From contig JABAKD010000029.1 in the NCBI GenBank assembly GCA_012845835.1, positions 7,125,484 to 7,189,483 of the forward strand: a stretch of 64,000 bases of DNA, in the 5' to 3' direction. Below, piece by piece: positions 1 to 10,324 of this stretch; position 1 is the stretch's first letter; the number at the start of each line of letters is the position of its first letter. The stretch comes from Undaria pinnatifida (taxonomy: Eukaryota; Sar; Phaeophyceae; Laminariales; Alariaceae). Below the pieces are notes generated by a model, which made no database searches, had not been told where the DNA came from, and saw only the letters and a list, made by a program, of their open reading frames with translations. The translations under genes were made by a program, and so were the position numbers.

Positions 1-99
1 ATGTACACCCACCCACGGTTCGTCGAAAAACGTCTTGGAGTTTAAGAGAGGCAATTTTTTGTTGCAGTACTGGCTGGTATCACAAGTACAAGGGTTGAG

Positions 100-605
100 T
101 TATGTAACCCTTAGGCCGTTTCTTACGCAGTCGGATTTGTCAGTCGAAAACGGCCTTTTTCGACTGAAGCCCACCCAACTCGGTCTTTTCTTGCACAGTC
201 GAAAAGAGTTTTTTTCGACTCAACTTTTTTTCGACTGAGTTTTCCGACTGGGGTATCCAGTCGAAAAACTCAGTCGAAAAAGTTTTACACATGTTCTTTT
301 TTAACCCATCGCATCGCTCATCCCTTCACCAAACACACACCCATACCAGGTACCACACGGCAGTATGATACACAACGCCGACGCTGGCTTGGCTATCGCT
401 GCTGTTGCTTCTCGTTTCAAGTCAGCGTGGCGCATTCCTAGCTCCGTTCGCCAGCAACGTGTATCATCACACGACGGCAGCAGCGCGCGATATGGATCCC
501 ATTTTGCCAACAACGGCTACGCCGTCTGCTGTAGCTTTGACGGCTCTCGGCTGAGTACAATTCCCCGAACGTAGCTTTGGCGGCTTTCGGCTAAGCCCGA
601 AGCCA
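100..605 (-). repeat. Dispersed element L, copy 1 (inverted partner at 29875-30440)
   Basis: This block lies inside a CAP intron. Read on the minus strand it matches 29875-30440 on the plus strand over its full length: a CAGCCGAGAGCCG block, a stretch around GGAGCTAGGAATG and CCACGCTGACTTG, a GATGAGCGATGCGA stretch, then repeated TTTTCGACTG / CAGTCGAAAA motifs that can pair with each other. No coding capacity is seen. It is a non-autonomous dispersed repeat of unknown class. The ends are approximate. Confidence 0.7.
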
Positions 606-957
606 CCAACTCGCAGGGACGTGGGTTCGTCGAGCGCGAAGCACGCGTTGCACGCGGAGAACGCGCGAAGTACAGAGCTACCAACCCATTTTCGAGTGCT
701 TTACAGCAGTACTCCCTCGCACCAACCACCCCTAGGAAGAGCACAAAAACTATAAAATTGACTCGACTGAAGATAAGAAGAAGGACCAGAAGAACTTCAT
801 CCCGTTGAGAGTTCGAAAACCATAGGTCTTTTTTTTCTCCATCTTCGACGCTTGATAGAGAGCTGAGCGCGTGAAATTCTGAAATTTTGTTATCGTATTT
901 CTTTCTGCCTATGACATGTTTTTTTTTCTTGTGTACGGCTGTTACGGCTGTTTTTAG

Positions 958-1230
958 GTCTACATCTATGGGTGCGTGGACGCTACGATCGACATCAAGG
1001 GCAAGTGCAAGATGGTCGCCATCGATGGCTGCAAGAAGACGCAGGTAAATCAAGATAGCTGCCCACGCCATCGGTCGAAAGTTATTGCAGCAGCAGCAGC
1101 AGCGGCAGCAGCAGTTGCAGGCAGCAGCGTGCAACGGCAGCGGCAGCGGCAGTTGCGAGCGGCGGCAGCAGCAGCAGCAGTTGCGGGCAGAATGCAGCGG
1201 CAGCGGCAGCAGCAGCTGCAGGCATGCAGC

Positions 1231-1269
<39 letters not shown>

Positions 1270-2966
1270 CAACATCATGAACAGCAACATCAGCCGCAGG
1301 ACCAACAGCAACAGCACCACCAGCAACAGCAACATCAACAACAGCAACAACAGCAACAGGAACAGGAACAGGAACAAGAACAACAGGAACAGGAACAGGA
1401 ACAGGAACAGGAACAGGAACAGGAACAAAAACAGCAACAACTGCACCAACAGCAGCAGTTGCAGGTAGCAGCAGCAACAGCAGCAGCAACAGCAGCAGCA
1501 GCAGCAGTCTATCCACGCCGCGGCGCGCGGTATCGCCTTCGATGGTGGTGATGGTGGTGTTGTTTGCTGTTCTTGTTGTTGCTTGCTGTTGTTGTGCTGT
1601 TATTGTTGCTGTTGTGTCGGCGTTACTGGTGGTGGTGGTACCAGTCGCAATCGCAACAGCAGCAGCAGAAGCAACAGTTTCTCGCGCTTCGTCGCCTGTT
1701 GTTTGCTGTTACTGCTGCTGCTGCTGGTGACGTCGGCTGTGGTGTTGCTTGCCTTGGCTTGGCTGCGCAACTGACCCGCTTGCGCCTTGGCTGCGCGACT
1801 GACCTACTTGCACCTTGGCTGCAAGGCTGATTTCATGTGTTAGGCCTATTATTGGTTTTTGCATTTGCTGCAGGTGCTCTTGGACAACGAAATCAGTAAG
1901 CTCGGGCTACTCTAAGTGGCTGTTGTATGGTATTTAGTATGACACCCCACCCTCAGCACCCCTTCGTGTGTGAAATGTCTTGCTTGGGAAAAACGAGCGT
2001 CAAGTTCTTATGATCGAATTTCTTAACTATAAAATTTCGTATGTGTCGTAAGAACACGAGCCTCAAGTTATTGTCGACCAATTTCTTCAGAGCGCGCGCC
2101 CCCTCTGTATGTTGTTGCTGTCTCTGCTGCAGGTGCTGTTGGACGACGCCATCTCATCGGTGGAACTGGTGAATTGCCAGCGCATCAAGGTGCAGGTCCG
2201 CGGCTCTGTGCCGTCGGTAGCCGTGGACAAGACCGACGGCTTCTTGTGCTACCTCGGCGAGAAAGGGCTGGAGACGACGTTCGTGACGTCAAAGGTGAGG
2301 CGGTTGGTAAAGGTCTATCGGTCGCTCGGTTCGAGTGAGAAAATCGGCTACAGTAGTGCATGCTGAATTCCCTGGTATTGATACCAAGCGTCAAGTACAC
2401 ACGTACGACCATGTTCGGTTTTTTGTTACATTATTTTGTTTTGTTTTTTGTATTTTTCTTTTCTCGTGTGCTTGGAAGCAGCTGGTTCATTTTTCTTTAG
2501 TTTTTTCGTTTGTTTCTTTTTGTCCTGATTCTAATTTACTCAGCTCTTGATATCGACAGGACAATAGTTATATACAAACGCCTTAGGGATGTGGTTACAA
2601 TTGGTTATTAAGGCTGGCACGGACGATCAGATGGAGATGCCCATCCGTGAGTAGCTCGTGCACACGTGTCAATGATTACCTCTCCCCCCCTCCCCTCCCC
2701 TCCCCTCCCCTCCCCTCCCTTCCCCAACTCAAACCCCAACCCTAACCCCCAACCCCCTGTCCCCGCCCCGCCTTGGCTTTTCGCAACTCCTTTACATTAT
2801 GCTTACTTCCAACGTAACATAGTCTTCGGAGATGAACGTGGCTTTCCCCAAACCTGGAACGGACGAGCAGATGGAGATGCCCATCCCCGAGCAGTTCGTG
2901 CACACCGTGAAGATGGACCCCTCGCCTCACATCACCTCCGACGTTTCCGACCTCTACTCTCACTAA
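958..2966 (+). CDS. CAP: Cyclase-associated protein (CAP), C-terminal exons of a gene that begins left of the window
   Basis: Three exons are visible: 958-1044, 2133-2294 and 2823-2966 (TAA stop at 2964-2966). All junctions are phase 0 with GT/AG introns (1045-2132 and 2295-2822). The exons read VYIYGCVDATIDIKGKCKM..., then VLLDDAISSVELVNCQRIKV..., then SSEMNVAFPKPGTDEQMEM..., which follow the C-terminal beta-helix (CARP) domain of CAP/Srv2 strand by strand, including the family's TDG turn, TSK-SSEMN junction and PIPEQF motif. CAP proteins bind G-actin and, with cofilin, recycle ADP-actin to ATP-actin in the cytoplasm; the CARP domain does the nucleotide exchange. That role is family knowledge, not seen here. 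The N-terminal helical domain, proline-rich linker and the first CARP strands must lie upstream of position 1. The tail after PEQF (about 23 residues) has the usual length. Exon codons are strongly G/C-ending, unlike the introns. No homopolymer occurs in the exons, but intron 1 is full of CAG repeats. Confidence 0.93.
1085..1740. repeat. CAG/CAR trinucleotide tract in CAP intron 1
   Basis: A long CAG/CAA/GAA-rich tract at 1085-1510 is followed by an interrupted TTG/CTG-rich tract at 1556-1740. Nearly every frame is open and would give poly-Gln, poly-Ala, poly-Ser or poly-Leu. It lies between clear splice sites at 1045 and 2132, so it is most simply intronic. The plus frame continuing from the upstream exon stays open to 1551. 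Confidence 0.9.
2610..2672 (+). pseudogene. Stray partial copy of the last CAP exon inside intron 2
   Basis: About 60 bp here resemble bases 2849-2910 of the true last exon. The shared core is ACGGACGA-CAGATGGAGATGCCCATCC, then GAG-AG-TCGTGCACAC. The copy lacks the SSEMN start and has an in-frame TAG where the real exon encodes Gln of PEQF, so it cannot serve as the terminal exon. It reads as a small local duplication that has decayed. Confidence 0.8.
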
Positions 2967-3039
2967 AACAAACGCCTCTGTAATATTGTGGATGCAGACT
3001 AGCTGTTTATGGCTGGCTTTATTTATCGCGGACGTGATT

Positions 3040-3500
3040 CCCCGCTGCCAAAGTTTGCTAAAAAGCGAGGCGTTTTTTGGGGGGGGGGGTGGGGAAGGTG
3101 GGGAGGTGTACTCTCTTCACGCATGGTCGTAGTCGTATATGGCCATAGACCCTCGCATCCCTCCAATTGGGGAGGGGGAGAGGCTGCCACACCTTGCTGA
3201 AGCGGAAGCAAGGCGTTTTTGGGTGTAGGGTGGGGGGGGGGGAGGGTTCCTCGCCTTGCTGGAGCGAGGCGGATATGGGTTGGGGGGGGGGGCAAGGAGG
3301 GGTTGAGACATGCTTTATGTTATGTTGCGGTCGTCTTTGTTGTGCTGTTAATGCGCAAGTTGTGGGCGGCTGTAGCTGTTCGCGTGCGTGCTTGCTTGCC
3401 TGCTTGCTTGCTTGCTTGTTTGCTTGCCAGACCTTGCTGGGAACGAGGCGTTTCTGGACGGGGCAGGGAGGGGGGGGGGGGGGGGGGCGGGCGGGGAGGA
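3040..3500. repeat. Degenerate G-rich tandem repeat downstream of CAP
   Basis: Three to four irregular units share CTTGCTG-AGCGAGGCG followed by a run of 8 to 18 G. A TTGC/CTTG tetranucleotide run lies at 3390-3428. The many apparent proline- or glycine-rich reading frames are by-products of the G runs. Confidence 0.75.
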
Positions 3501-4558
3501 GGTATCTCACGGCACGCTTGATGTTGCTGTCTTCCCTCTTGAGCTATTGATGCATGAATTAATACAGCAGTTTTTTAAGCTTGTATTTTTCAAACGTAGT
3601 ATACGCGTTTTGATGGGCTGGAGGAAATAACCGGCGCAGTTGGAGCCACCGGAGAAACAAACGGGTGTTCGCTCGGCATACATGCAACGTGCTGTGCACA
3701 CCCCCGCTTGTTTCGCACGGCGCCTCCTTCAACGCTCCGTTGTATTGACTGGGTGGATAGAGAGCGTGGTCGTGAGTTTTGGTGGCGGGTTCTCGAAGCA
3801 ACCCGTAGGTTCTGGACCGGTGTGTGATTTTTGCCCACCTGCCCGCTGCCTCGCGCTGCTGCATTAGATGCCTTCAGCGTTTGATGCTTGCAGTATTTCA
3901 TGTTTTCAGGGTTGGGGTATTTGCTGCCGGCAGCGTTTGATGCCCACATCGTTTACTGCCTGCTGAGTTGGGATGCCTTTAGCTGTGGATGCGTTCAGCG
4001 TTTAATGCTCGCAGTGTTACATATGCCTTAAAGCTAGATGTGGGTTATGCCCGCGTCCTGGATCCCAGCCAAGCACCGACGTGCGGGTTCCGTTTTTTGC
4101 GTTTTTTGTATTGTGTCCTGGTTAGTGATTGACTTCGTTTCGTTTTTTCTCCGCGTCGACTGGTTGAACAAGGCCAGCACAGACTAAAATTGGCCGACTG
4201 GAGTTTGTTTTTTTGGTGAGTGGCCGTTTAGGCACGACAGTATTAGTAATCCAGCTCGTTCGTGACATATTTTCATGCTCGCAGATGGGACAGATCATGA
4301 GCTATCACGGAGATGATGATCTATTAATAATAATAGATTAGTCTATATGCTCGCCGTTATGATATGTTGTGCAACAGCCGGAAAATACAGATCCCACCTC
4401 CTAGAAGTGCGCAGGAGTCGCGCCGTTGAGATCCCACTCGGCAAATATGATCTGTAGATCATACAGCTCATACAAACTGCGGATTAGATATGCCCCGCCG
4501 GAAGATGCCGGATGATGAAATAATGGGGATCTGATCTGCCTGATGCGCGGGAATGTTT
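3501..4558. other. Gene-free stretch with weak GCGTTTGATGC repeats
   Basis: No coding exon was recognised. At 3865-4030 the word (C)AGCGTTTGATGC recurs in degenerate form four to five times. The rest is unremarkable AT-richer sequence. Confidence 0.5.
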
Positions 4559-4881
4559 TTCAGGGCTTTTCGCGGGTCTGGTCATGGTTCGCGGCCCGTA
4601 ATATTTGAAAACCTCCCGACCCGACCCGACCCGTCACGTCCCGTGAGATTTCCCACACATCCTGACCCCACCCGGGATCTCTTCTCGCGGGTCGGATGGA
4701 GTCAGGGTAACCCGGGCCGACCCGTAATATTTGAAAAGCTCCTGACCCGACCTGACCTGACCCGACCCGACCCGACCCATCCCGTGAGATTCCAACACCT
4801 CCTGACCCGACTCGATCCGCGGATTTTCGAAGTACACCAACCCGACCCTCGGGCCTGATCATGTGATCCGTGAAAAGCCTT
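4559..4881. mobile_element. Inverted-repeat element family G, copy 1 (hAT-like MITE)
   Basis: It starts CAGGGCTTTTCGCGGGTC and ends GATC-CGTGAAAAGCCTTG, a good terminal inverted repeat of the CAGGG type seen in hAT elements. The flanks ATGTTTTT and ATATTATT could be a worn 8 bp target duplication. The interior is built from GACCC/GGGTC repeats, and the frames across it are repeat artefacts. Relatives lie at 48795-49105 and 50030-50192. Confidence 0.7.
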
Positions 4882-4916
4882 GATATTATTGTTCGCCTTC
4901 GTGAGCGAAAAGTCTA

Positions 4917-5259
4917 CGGGTGAGCTTGCGCAAGTCCCACACTACACTACCCGGAAAGATGACATTCCGGGTGGCTATCTCCGCCGAAACTGACCCTCAG
5001 GGGACAGGCCGGGTCGACATACACACGCATCCGTATACAACGGCAGCGTGCGCTGCCGGGGTTGTAACGAAGACCACTGATAGGGACAGCTTACGCTATA
5101 CCTACAATGGGACACGAAGGGTGCGCCAGCTAGCGTTGGGCTGCGAAAGCAACTGAGTTAAATCGACACACGACGCGTATGAAAATACGTGGAAGTGTGG
5201 TGAGCTAAAGCTTTATATTTTCCCCATCCGCCGGAGGATGAAAAAAAAAAAAAAAAAAA
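4917..5259 (+). mobile_element. SINE-like retroposon, copy 1, with poly(A) tail
   Basis: About 340 bp ending in CCATCCGCCGGAGGAT and an A run of about 20. A second full-length copy lies inverted at 27262-27615. Matching blocks run throughout (GGTGAGCTTGCGCAAGTCCC at the start, CATTCCGGGTGGCTATCTCC, CAGCTAG, GAGTTAAATCGAC near the end). The poly(A) tail and lack of coding fit a SINE mobilised by a LINE; no clear tRNA-type A and B boxes were found, so the class is inferred. Confidence 0.6.
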
Positions 5260-5535
5260 AGTTTGTACAGGGGGGTGTTGGTTTGCGCGACAAAAACGTG
5301 GTCTGGCGATTTATTGACCCGTGACACCTCCTCGTGTTTTTGTTTTTGCTTGGAAGAGTCTATTGAAACTACATCGATCGATGACCTGCTTGGGAACGGC
5401 AGATATCTCGGTGTTGGCGTGGCACTCTCTTGTACCCCTTGGCAAGACAGCCGTCAATGAAGTCCACACTAAAAACAAGTGTGTGTGTTGCGTCCCCTAT
5501 ACTACAGAGGGCTTGTGGCGGAACAAAGTGCTTTT

Positions 5536-6113
5536 GACGGTGGATAGAGAGGTGACTACTACACCGCTTGTTTTTCTTGAGAGAGAGGTTCCTCAACTTC
5601 GGATTTCAATACCTCTCCCAAAAAAAGCCGATTTTGGAAGAAAAACGAAACTTCTACCCCGGTGGACGAAAAATCCCATATCTGGCCTGGGTACACATAT
5701 GTAACGGGAATCACGAAATGTTCACAAAGTGAAAAATTGCCACAACTTTAGGTTAAGGAGCCCCCGTCATCCAAAAAACATTGTTGACTGATTCTACGAT
5801 AGCTCGCCCCTCTCCCACCCCAAAAAAAAACCAGCGATTTTTTTAATTGGAAAACGTTTCATGGCTACTCAACATACATGAGCAAACATGTGCTGGGAAA
5901 AAAACAGCTTCACGTATTTTCTTGTTTACGCGAAGGACCGTTGAGCGATGACGTCGGGGTGGCAATGGGGCACCGCATTTCAGGTGCGTTACGGCGGGGA
6001 GCTGGGGTTTCAGAACCGGCGATTTCGTTGAAGAAAACGGGGGGGGGCGGGGGCATCGTAGAACGACTCAAATATTGCAGCCAAAACGTGCTACCTCTGT
6101 CGTAGCCTGCGCC
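5536..6113 (-). mobile_element. Family A inverted-repeat element (reverse), carrying a nested family B element
   Basis: Family A consensus, read forward, is: terminal repeat GACGCGTGCTACGATAGAGGTG; GAATGACGGGGCTCCTTAACC; CAAAATCGTCGG; GATTCTCGTCGTTGTGTACC; CCATGGGATTTTTCATCCGG; GGGAGAGGTCTTAAGCTC; then CACCTCTATCGTAGCACGCGTC. This copy shows those blocks reversed. After GTCATCCAAAAAACATTG it is interrupted by family B at 5788-6069 and resumes with the terminal GCTACCTCTGTCGTAGC. No transposase is present. Confidence 0.75.
5788..6069 (+). mobile_element. Family B inverted-repeat element, copy 1
   Basis: It is bounded by ATTCTACGATAGCTCGCCCC and its reverse-type end GGGGGCATCGTAGAA. Shared internal blocks with the copies at 7211-7480 and 12459-12748 are CCAGCGATTTT, TTTCATGGCTRCTC, GATGACGTCGGGGTG and AACCGGCGATTTCGTT. 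It is nested in family A. About 280 bp, no coding. Confidence 0.75.
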
Positions 6114-6502
6114 GGTGACGGAACCAGCGCGAATGTTGGACGCGGACCCTTGCGGAGCACACCTCGATCTGCTTGACGGTGTAATTATGCCAAGACGCCT
6201 CGAGAGGCCCGATTTCTTGCCTGACCGCTCCCCCTTATACGCTAAAACTAGTATGTTAATGTTCACAAGAAACCCTTGACGCACCCCAAATGACCGGGGT
6301 CTCCCTACACGCAAGAGGATGTTTTATTTGACGGCGTGATCGTGCCCACCAATGGGCGGGGCAGGACCTCGACAACAAGATATCATAGAACTCCGACACA
6401 GTGAGTTATAAAATGTATAGTTCTGTATTGATGAGTGCGCGCAGCATTGTTATTACGGCAGGCCGAAATCGCCCTTAACGATTGCCGAACTACTGCACAG
6501 AT
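6114..6502. other. Gene-free stretch
   Basis: No exon, repeat family or RNA gene was recognised here. Short reading frames have no coding character. Confidence 0.45.
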
Positions 6503-6625
6503 GATCGTAAGGCTTAGTTTGGGTAAGTTATTGATTGACTTTTTTTGCAAATGGTCAAAAACGGACTAATACCCCCACTAATAATTTTTTCCTTAACAAA
6601 TATGGCGTCGTCTCGGCAGGACCAA
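6503..6625 (+). mobile_element. LTR fossil: end of a small LTR plus primer-binding-site block
   Basis: The stretch resembles the 87 bp LTR of the element at 60891-61275 and ends CCTTAACA. It is followed at about 6603 by a block like TGGCGTCGTCGGCAGGAC, the candidate primer-binding site. It is a broken fossil. A further fragment (CCAATACC...AGCAA plus the same site) lies at 6906-6936, beyond the inserted family A copy. Confidence 0.6.
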
Positions 6626-6626
6626 T

Positions 6627-6905
6627 GAGGCGTGCTACCATAGAGGCAGCAGTTTTCGTCCGAAATATTTTTTGAATGACGGAGCTCCTTAACCCATGAA
6701 ATCGTCGGAAATTAAAGCATTTTTTTTTCATGATTCTCGTCATGAACATCGGCCACGTGTGGGATTTCTCATCCAGTACGTAGCAGCTTTGGTTTTCTCT
6801 CCAAACCAGCTTTTGGGGGAGAGGTCTTGAGCTCCCAAATCGAGGGAAACCCTGGCAGAAAAAAAAAAAAAGTGGTGCACGTGCGCCTCTATCATAGCAC
6901 GCACG
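6627..6905 (+). mobile_element. Family A element, forward copy
   Basis: Complete copy from GAGGCGTGCTACCATAGAGG to CGCCTCTATCATAGCACGCAC with all internal family blocks in order. CCAAT directly precedes the left end and also follows the right end, a possible target duplication. It sits inside remnants of a small LTR element. Confidence 0.8.
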
Positions 6906-7210
6906 TCCAATACCTTTAGCAAATGGCGTCGTCGGCATATATATCCCACGGTCTATTAGGGGGGTGTCCCCCTTTTAAACGAAAGTTTCCGAGCCCCCTT
7001 TCATGGCAATGAGAGGAGAGAGAGAGCTCAATACATCACCGGACGCGTGACTTCGAAGGCGTTCGTTAGGACACAACACCCGACACTGGAAGAAGCTATG
7101 CCCTACTACTAGTAGCCCTGAAAATATATACTCCGGAGTATATATATATACGTACTCGTGACTTTTTAGATTTTAGCCCGTAGTTCCTCACCCCTGAGGA
7201 TATAGCCGTT

Positions 7211-7480
7211 CAACGGTGTAGTCCCCCCTAACGTTTCTTTAACGAAGTCGCCGGTTTCGAAACCAGCTCGTCGGCCGTACCTCCTGAAATACGACGCCCT
7301 TCGACACCCCGACGTCATCGATCGATAGACCTTTGCACACGAGAAAATATATATATATGGATACTTTTCTTTCAGTAGTACTACATCCTTCCTTGTGCCG
7401 AGCCGCCATGAAACGTTCGTTAAAGAAAATCGCTGTTTTTTTGTCGGGGGGGGGCTAGACAGCATCGTAGAATCAGTCAG
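7211..7480 (-). mobile_element. Family B inverted-repeat element, copy 2
   Basis: Reverse copy containing ACGAAGTCGCCGGTTTCG, CCCCGACGTCATCGATCGAT, GCCGCCATGAAACGTTCG and the terminal GCATCGTAGAATCAG. Unlike the other two it is not clearly inside family A. Confidence 0.7.
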
Positions 7481-7533
7481 GAGCTCCAGCGGCCAGAAAC
7501 CTTTTGGCTCACTATAACCTGCAATCCCCACAC

Positions 7534-7795
7534 CGTGCTACACGATAGCGGTGTGCACACCACTTTTTTTCTGACGTTTCCCCAATCTGGGAGCTTAAGA
7601 CCCCCTCTCCACCAAAACTGTTTTGGAGAAAAACAAAACCGCTCGAGTACGGTGGACGAAGACCGGATGAAAAGAGCCTCACGGAGCCTAGCTATAGGTA
7701 CGCACTAACGAGAATCTTGCGAAGAAAAACAAAGAAACAAAAAAAAATGGGGGTATTTTTCCGATGATTTTCTGGATCAAGGAGCTGCGTCATAT
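7534..7795 (-). mobile_element. Family A element, reverse, worn copy
   Basis: Recognisable blocks are TGCTACACGATAG, GGGAGCTTAAGACC, ATCTGG-free CGGTGGACGAAGACCGGATG and CCGATGATTTTCTGG followed by AAGGAGCTGCGTCAT. The right end is degraded. Confidence 0.55.
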
Positions 7796-7796
7796 T

Positions 7797-7972
7797 ATAA
7801 AAATATTAAAATACACTCCAGCTGTGAGATCGAAGATTTTGTCGAAAGTCATCTTTGCGAGCTGTGTGTGATACTCCGATCGCGCGCATTACGAGTTGTG
7901 TGTCCTCATTAAGGATATAGGTCGGCGACTCCCCTTGCAACTACAGTGTAGCTATCAGGGTCAACAGGGTGA
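7797..7972 (+). repeat. Dispersed repeat family C, copy 1
   Basis: Shared blocks are CACTCCAGCTGTGAGATC, CTCCGATCGCGCG-ATTAC and GATATAGGTCGGCGACTCCC. Other copies are at 25430-25582 and 59815-59975, with partial ones near 8570-8650 and 15660-15740. Class unknown; no coding. Confidence 0.65.
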
Positions 7973-8079
7973 TGTTAGGCAGCCTGTGCGCGGAAACTAT
8001 ATAACCCGTTTCTGAGGGGGACAAAATATGACAGCTGTGGAAGGAAATGCATCAGTTTATCAAGTGAATCCCGTAAGTC

Positions 8080-9075
8080 GAATATCCGGTGAGGGGAGGG
8101 CGGAGTTTTGAAGGACGTGGGGGCCTGATTTTGATCAAAAGGGGGGCGGGAGGGGGGGAGGGGGGGGAGGGGACGGGTGGGGCAGGTCTATTTGTGCGTG
8201 GAAACTACAAATATTTCTTGTGGGGGAGGAGGGGGAATGTGGCGGAGGGGGGCGGGGGCGGGGGGGGAGGGCTTTAGGTCGCATAGATGTAGGGGTTTGC
8301 TATACGCGTGGTGCTAGGTCTAGGCGATGGTGCAGGTGGTGGGTGGTGGGGAAGGAGGGGGCGTTGGGGACGGGGGTGGGTGGGAATTGCAGCAGCGGCA
8401 TGGACGGCTCTGAAACGATAACGAGGCGATACCCAGGGCGTGGAAGTGTTTATTACTCTGGCGGATTTCGATAGTAGGTGGGGCGTTTAAGCAAGAGGAA
8501 GCGAGGGCAAAAAAAAAAAAAGCGGGGAGGGGAGGGGGGGGAAGGGTTTTCAAGAGGTTTAGGTCACATATAATATAAAAATCAAGGATTTGGTCGACAC
8601 TGATGTTCGCAACGTTGTGTGTGATCCTCCGATCGCGCGTATTAATCATGTATGTAGGGGCCTACTATACGCGCGGTGCTGGGTCTAGGCGATCGTGCGG
8701 GGCGTGGGGAAGGAGGGGGCGTTGGAGGGGGCGAGCGGGGATGAATGAAAGCTACGCCATGGATGGCTAGAAAGATAATGACGTGATATCAATGGCTTAT
8801 TAGTGTTTATTACTCTGGCCGATTTCGATTGTAAGTGGGGCGTTTGAACGAACTGGGCGGGGAACAAAGGGGGGGGGGGGGGAGGTGAGTTGGAGCTACG
8901 GCATGGATGGCTAGATGGATAATGAGATGATGTCAGCTGGCTGGTAGTGTTTACTACTCAGGCAGATATTGATTTCAGGTGGTGCGCTTAAACAAGAGGG
9001 ATCGGGAGAGGGGGGGGGGGAGGGGGCGAGCATTTCAATATGTGCGCGGAAACTATAAACCCTTGAAGGGGACGA
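8080..9075 (+). repeat. Degenerate tandem array of ~300-370 bp units rich in G runs
   Basis: Units recur at about 8285, 8655 and 8880. Each has (where present) CTATACGCG-GGTGCTRGGTCTAGGCGAT, GGGGAAGGAGGGGGCGTTGG, CATGGA-GGCT, GTGTTTA-TACTC-GGC and a GGTGGGGCGTTTAA-type word. The intervals differ in length because the G tracts vary. Apparent glycine-rich frames are artefacts. Confidence 0.75.
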
Positions 9076-9320
9076 ATCTGACGGTTGCAGCAAGAAGACA
9101 CCCCTTTATATCACCCGCCTGGTAATGTTTATTGTTCTAGAAGGTTTGATGTTACATGTAGTATGCAACCATGTTCTTAGGTGTAGTAAACAACGTGTCA
9201 GAAGCTTCATAATTTGTTGTTGTACATGGATCGAAAGATAGAATATTTCAACCGATAGGTACAATCATGTAGATACCATTATTTTCTCACATTGCCAATT
9301 ATAAGGAGATGCATATTGCC

Positions 9321-9910
9321 AAATACAACAGGCGAGGTGATGGTCATGCAATGTCATCGCCATTGAGAACGACAGGGAGAGATGCGAATCGTTTTTGTTT
9401 TGAAAGGAACGCTTAGTGTACACGCGCTCAATTACGTTACTTCGTTAGTCATACTTCGCTTGGCATAGGTTGGGAGGCGATCATGCAGGCGGTATGTACG
9501 GAATACCTTACGTAGTAAGTTGGTAGTGCGGTTTACCGCAATTGTAGCATACCTCTCTGTATCTCCTTTTCACATTATTATTGTCTCACATATACGATTT
9601 TCCACATATACGATTTTACGCCTTTGATTTTTGCCGTGCCGATTTGGGGCTCTGAGGTCGCCAAATCCAAGACAGAGATACGTCTTATAAATACACCAAG
9701 CGAGGTGACGTGGGCATGCGATGTCACCACTGTTGAACGCGAGGTTGAATTTACTTTGTCAGGCATATGCTACTTCGTTTGGTAGAGGTTGTCAGGCGAT
9801 CATGCAAACGGCCGGAGGCACGAAATACCCTGCGTAATAGGTTGGTAGTGTGGTCTACCGCAGTGTTAACATAACTGTCTGTACTTCTTTTTCACATTGC
9901 TATTATCTAG
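9321..9910 (+). repeat. Two diverged direct copies of a ~250 bp unit
   Basis: Copy 1 (9321-9600) and copy 2 (9687-9910) share GCGAGGTGA--TG-GCATGC, ATGTCA-C-C, AGGCGATCATGCA, GGTTGGTAGTG-GGT-TACCGC and CTGTA-CT-CTTTTCACATT. No coding is seen. Confidence 0.7.
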
Positions 9911-10229
9911 TGTACGATTATACGCCCTGTTTTCTCCCCACTGTCGTCGAAGATGTTGTGGTCCTGTCGATGTCGCGTCCATGTCTGGTGCTCTTGTTAG
10001 TGGTGCTCATGAAAACATGCCCTAGCGTGTAGTAGATGATCGCTGAGTGGTGTTCCTTTCCTTTACATGAAGCCAGGTAGTATATATATGTCAACGCAAC
10101 CGCTTGCTTGAAAACGACAAATAAAATTCCGCACACACCTGATACAGAGGAGACGCGGCCCGAAGATTGTTCAGTATACCGACGGTCAGGACCATATATA
10201 TTTAAAAACTATATTCGCCAAAAAAAGGT

Positions 10230-10324
10230 ATACCTCTATGGTAGCATACCTCTATGGTAGCATACCTCTATGGTAGCATACCTCTATGGTAGCATGCCTC
10301 TATGGTAGCATACCCTTATGGTAG
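10230..10324. repeat. 16 bp minisatellite, left part
   Basis: About six units of TACCTCTATGGTAGCA. It starts right after ATTCGCCAAAAAAAGGTA, which is also the sequence next to the family A terminus at 16455-16493. The right part of the array is at 11780-11850, across the TRIM. Confidence 0.9.

Noticed and set aside
517-1449. 310-residue minus frame and the 144-residue minus frame at 1082-1516
   Set aside because: Both are the reverse of the CAG tract in the CAP intron; poly-Leu and poly-Ala arise from CTG/TGC triplets.
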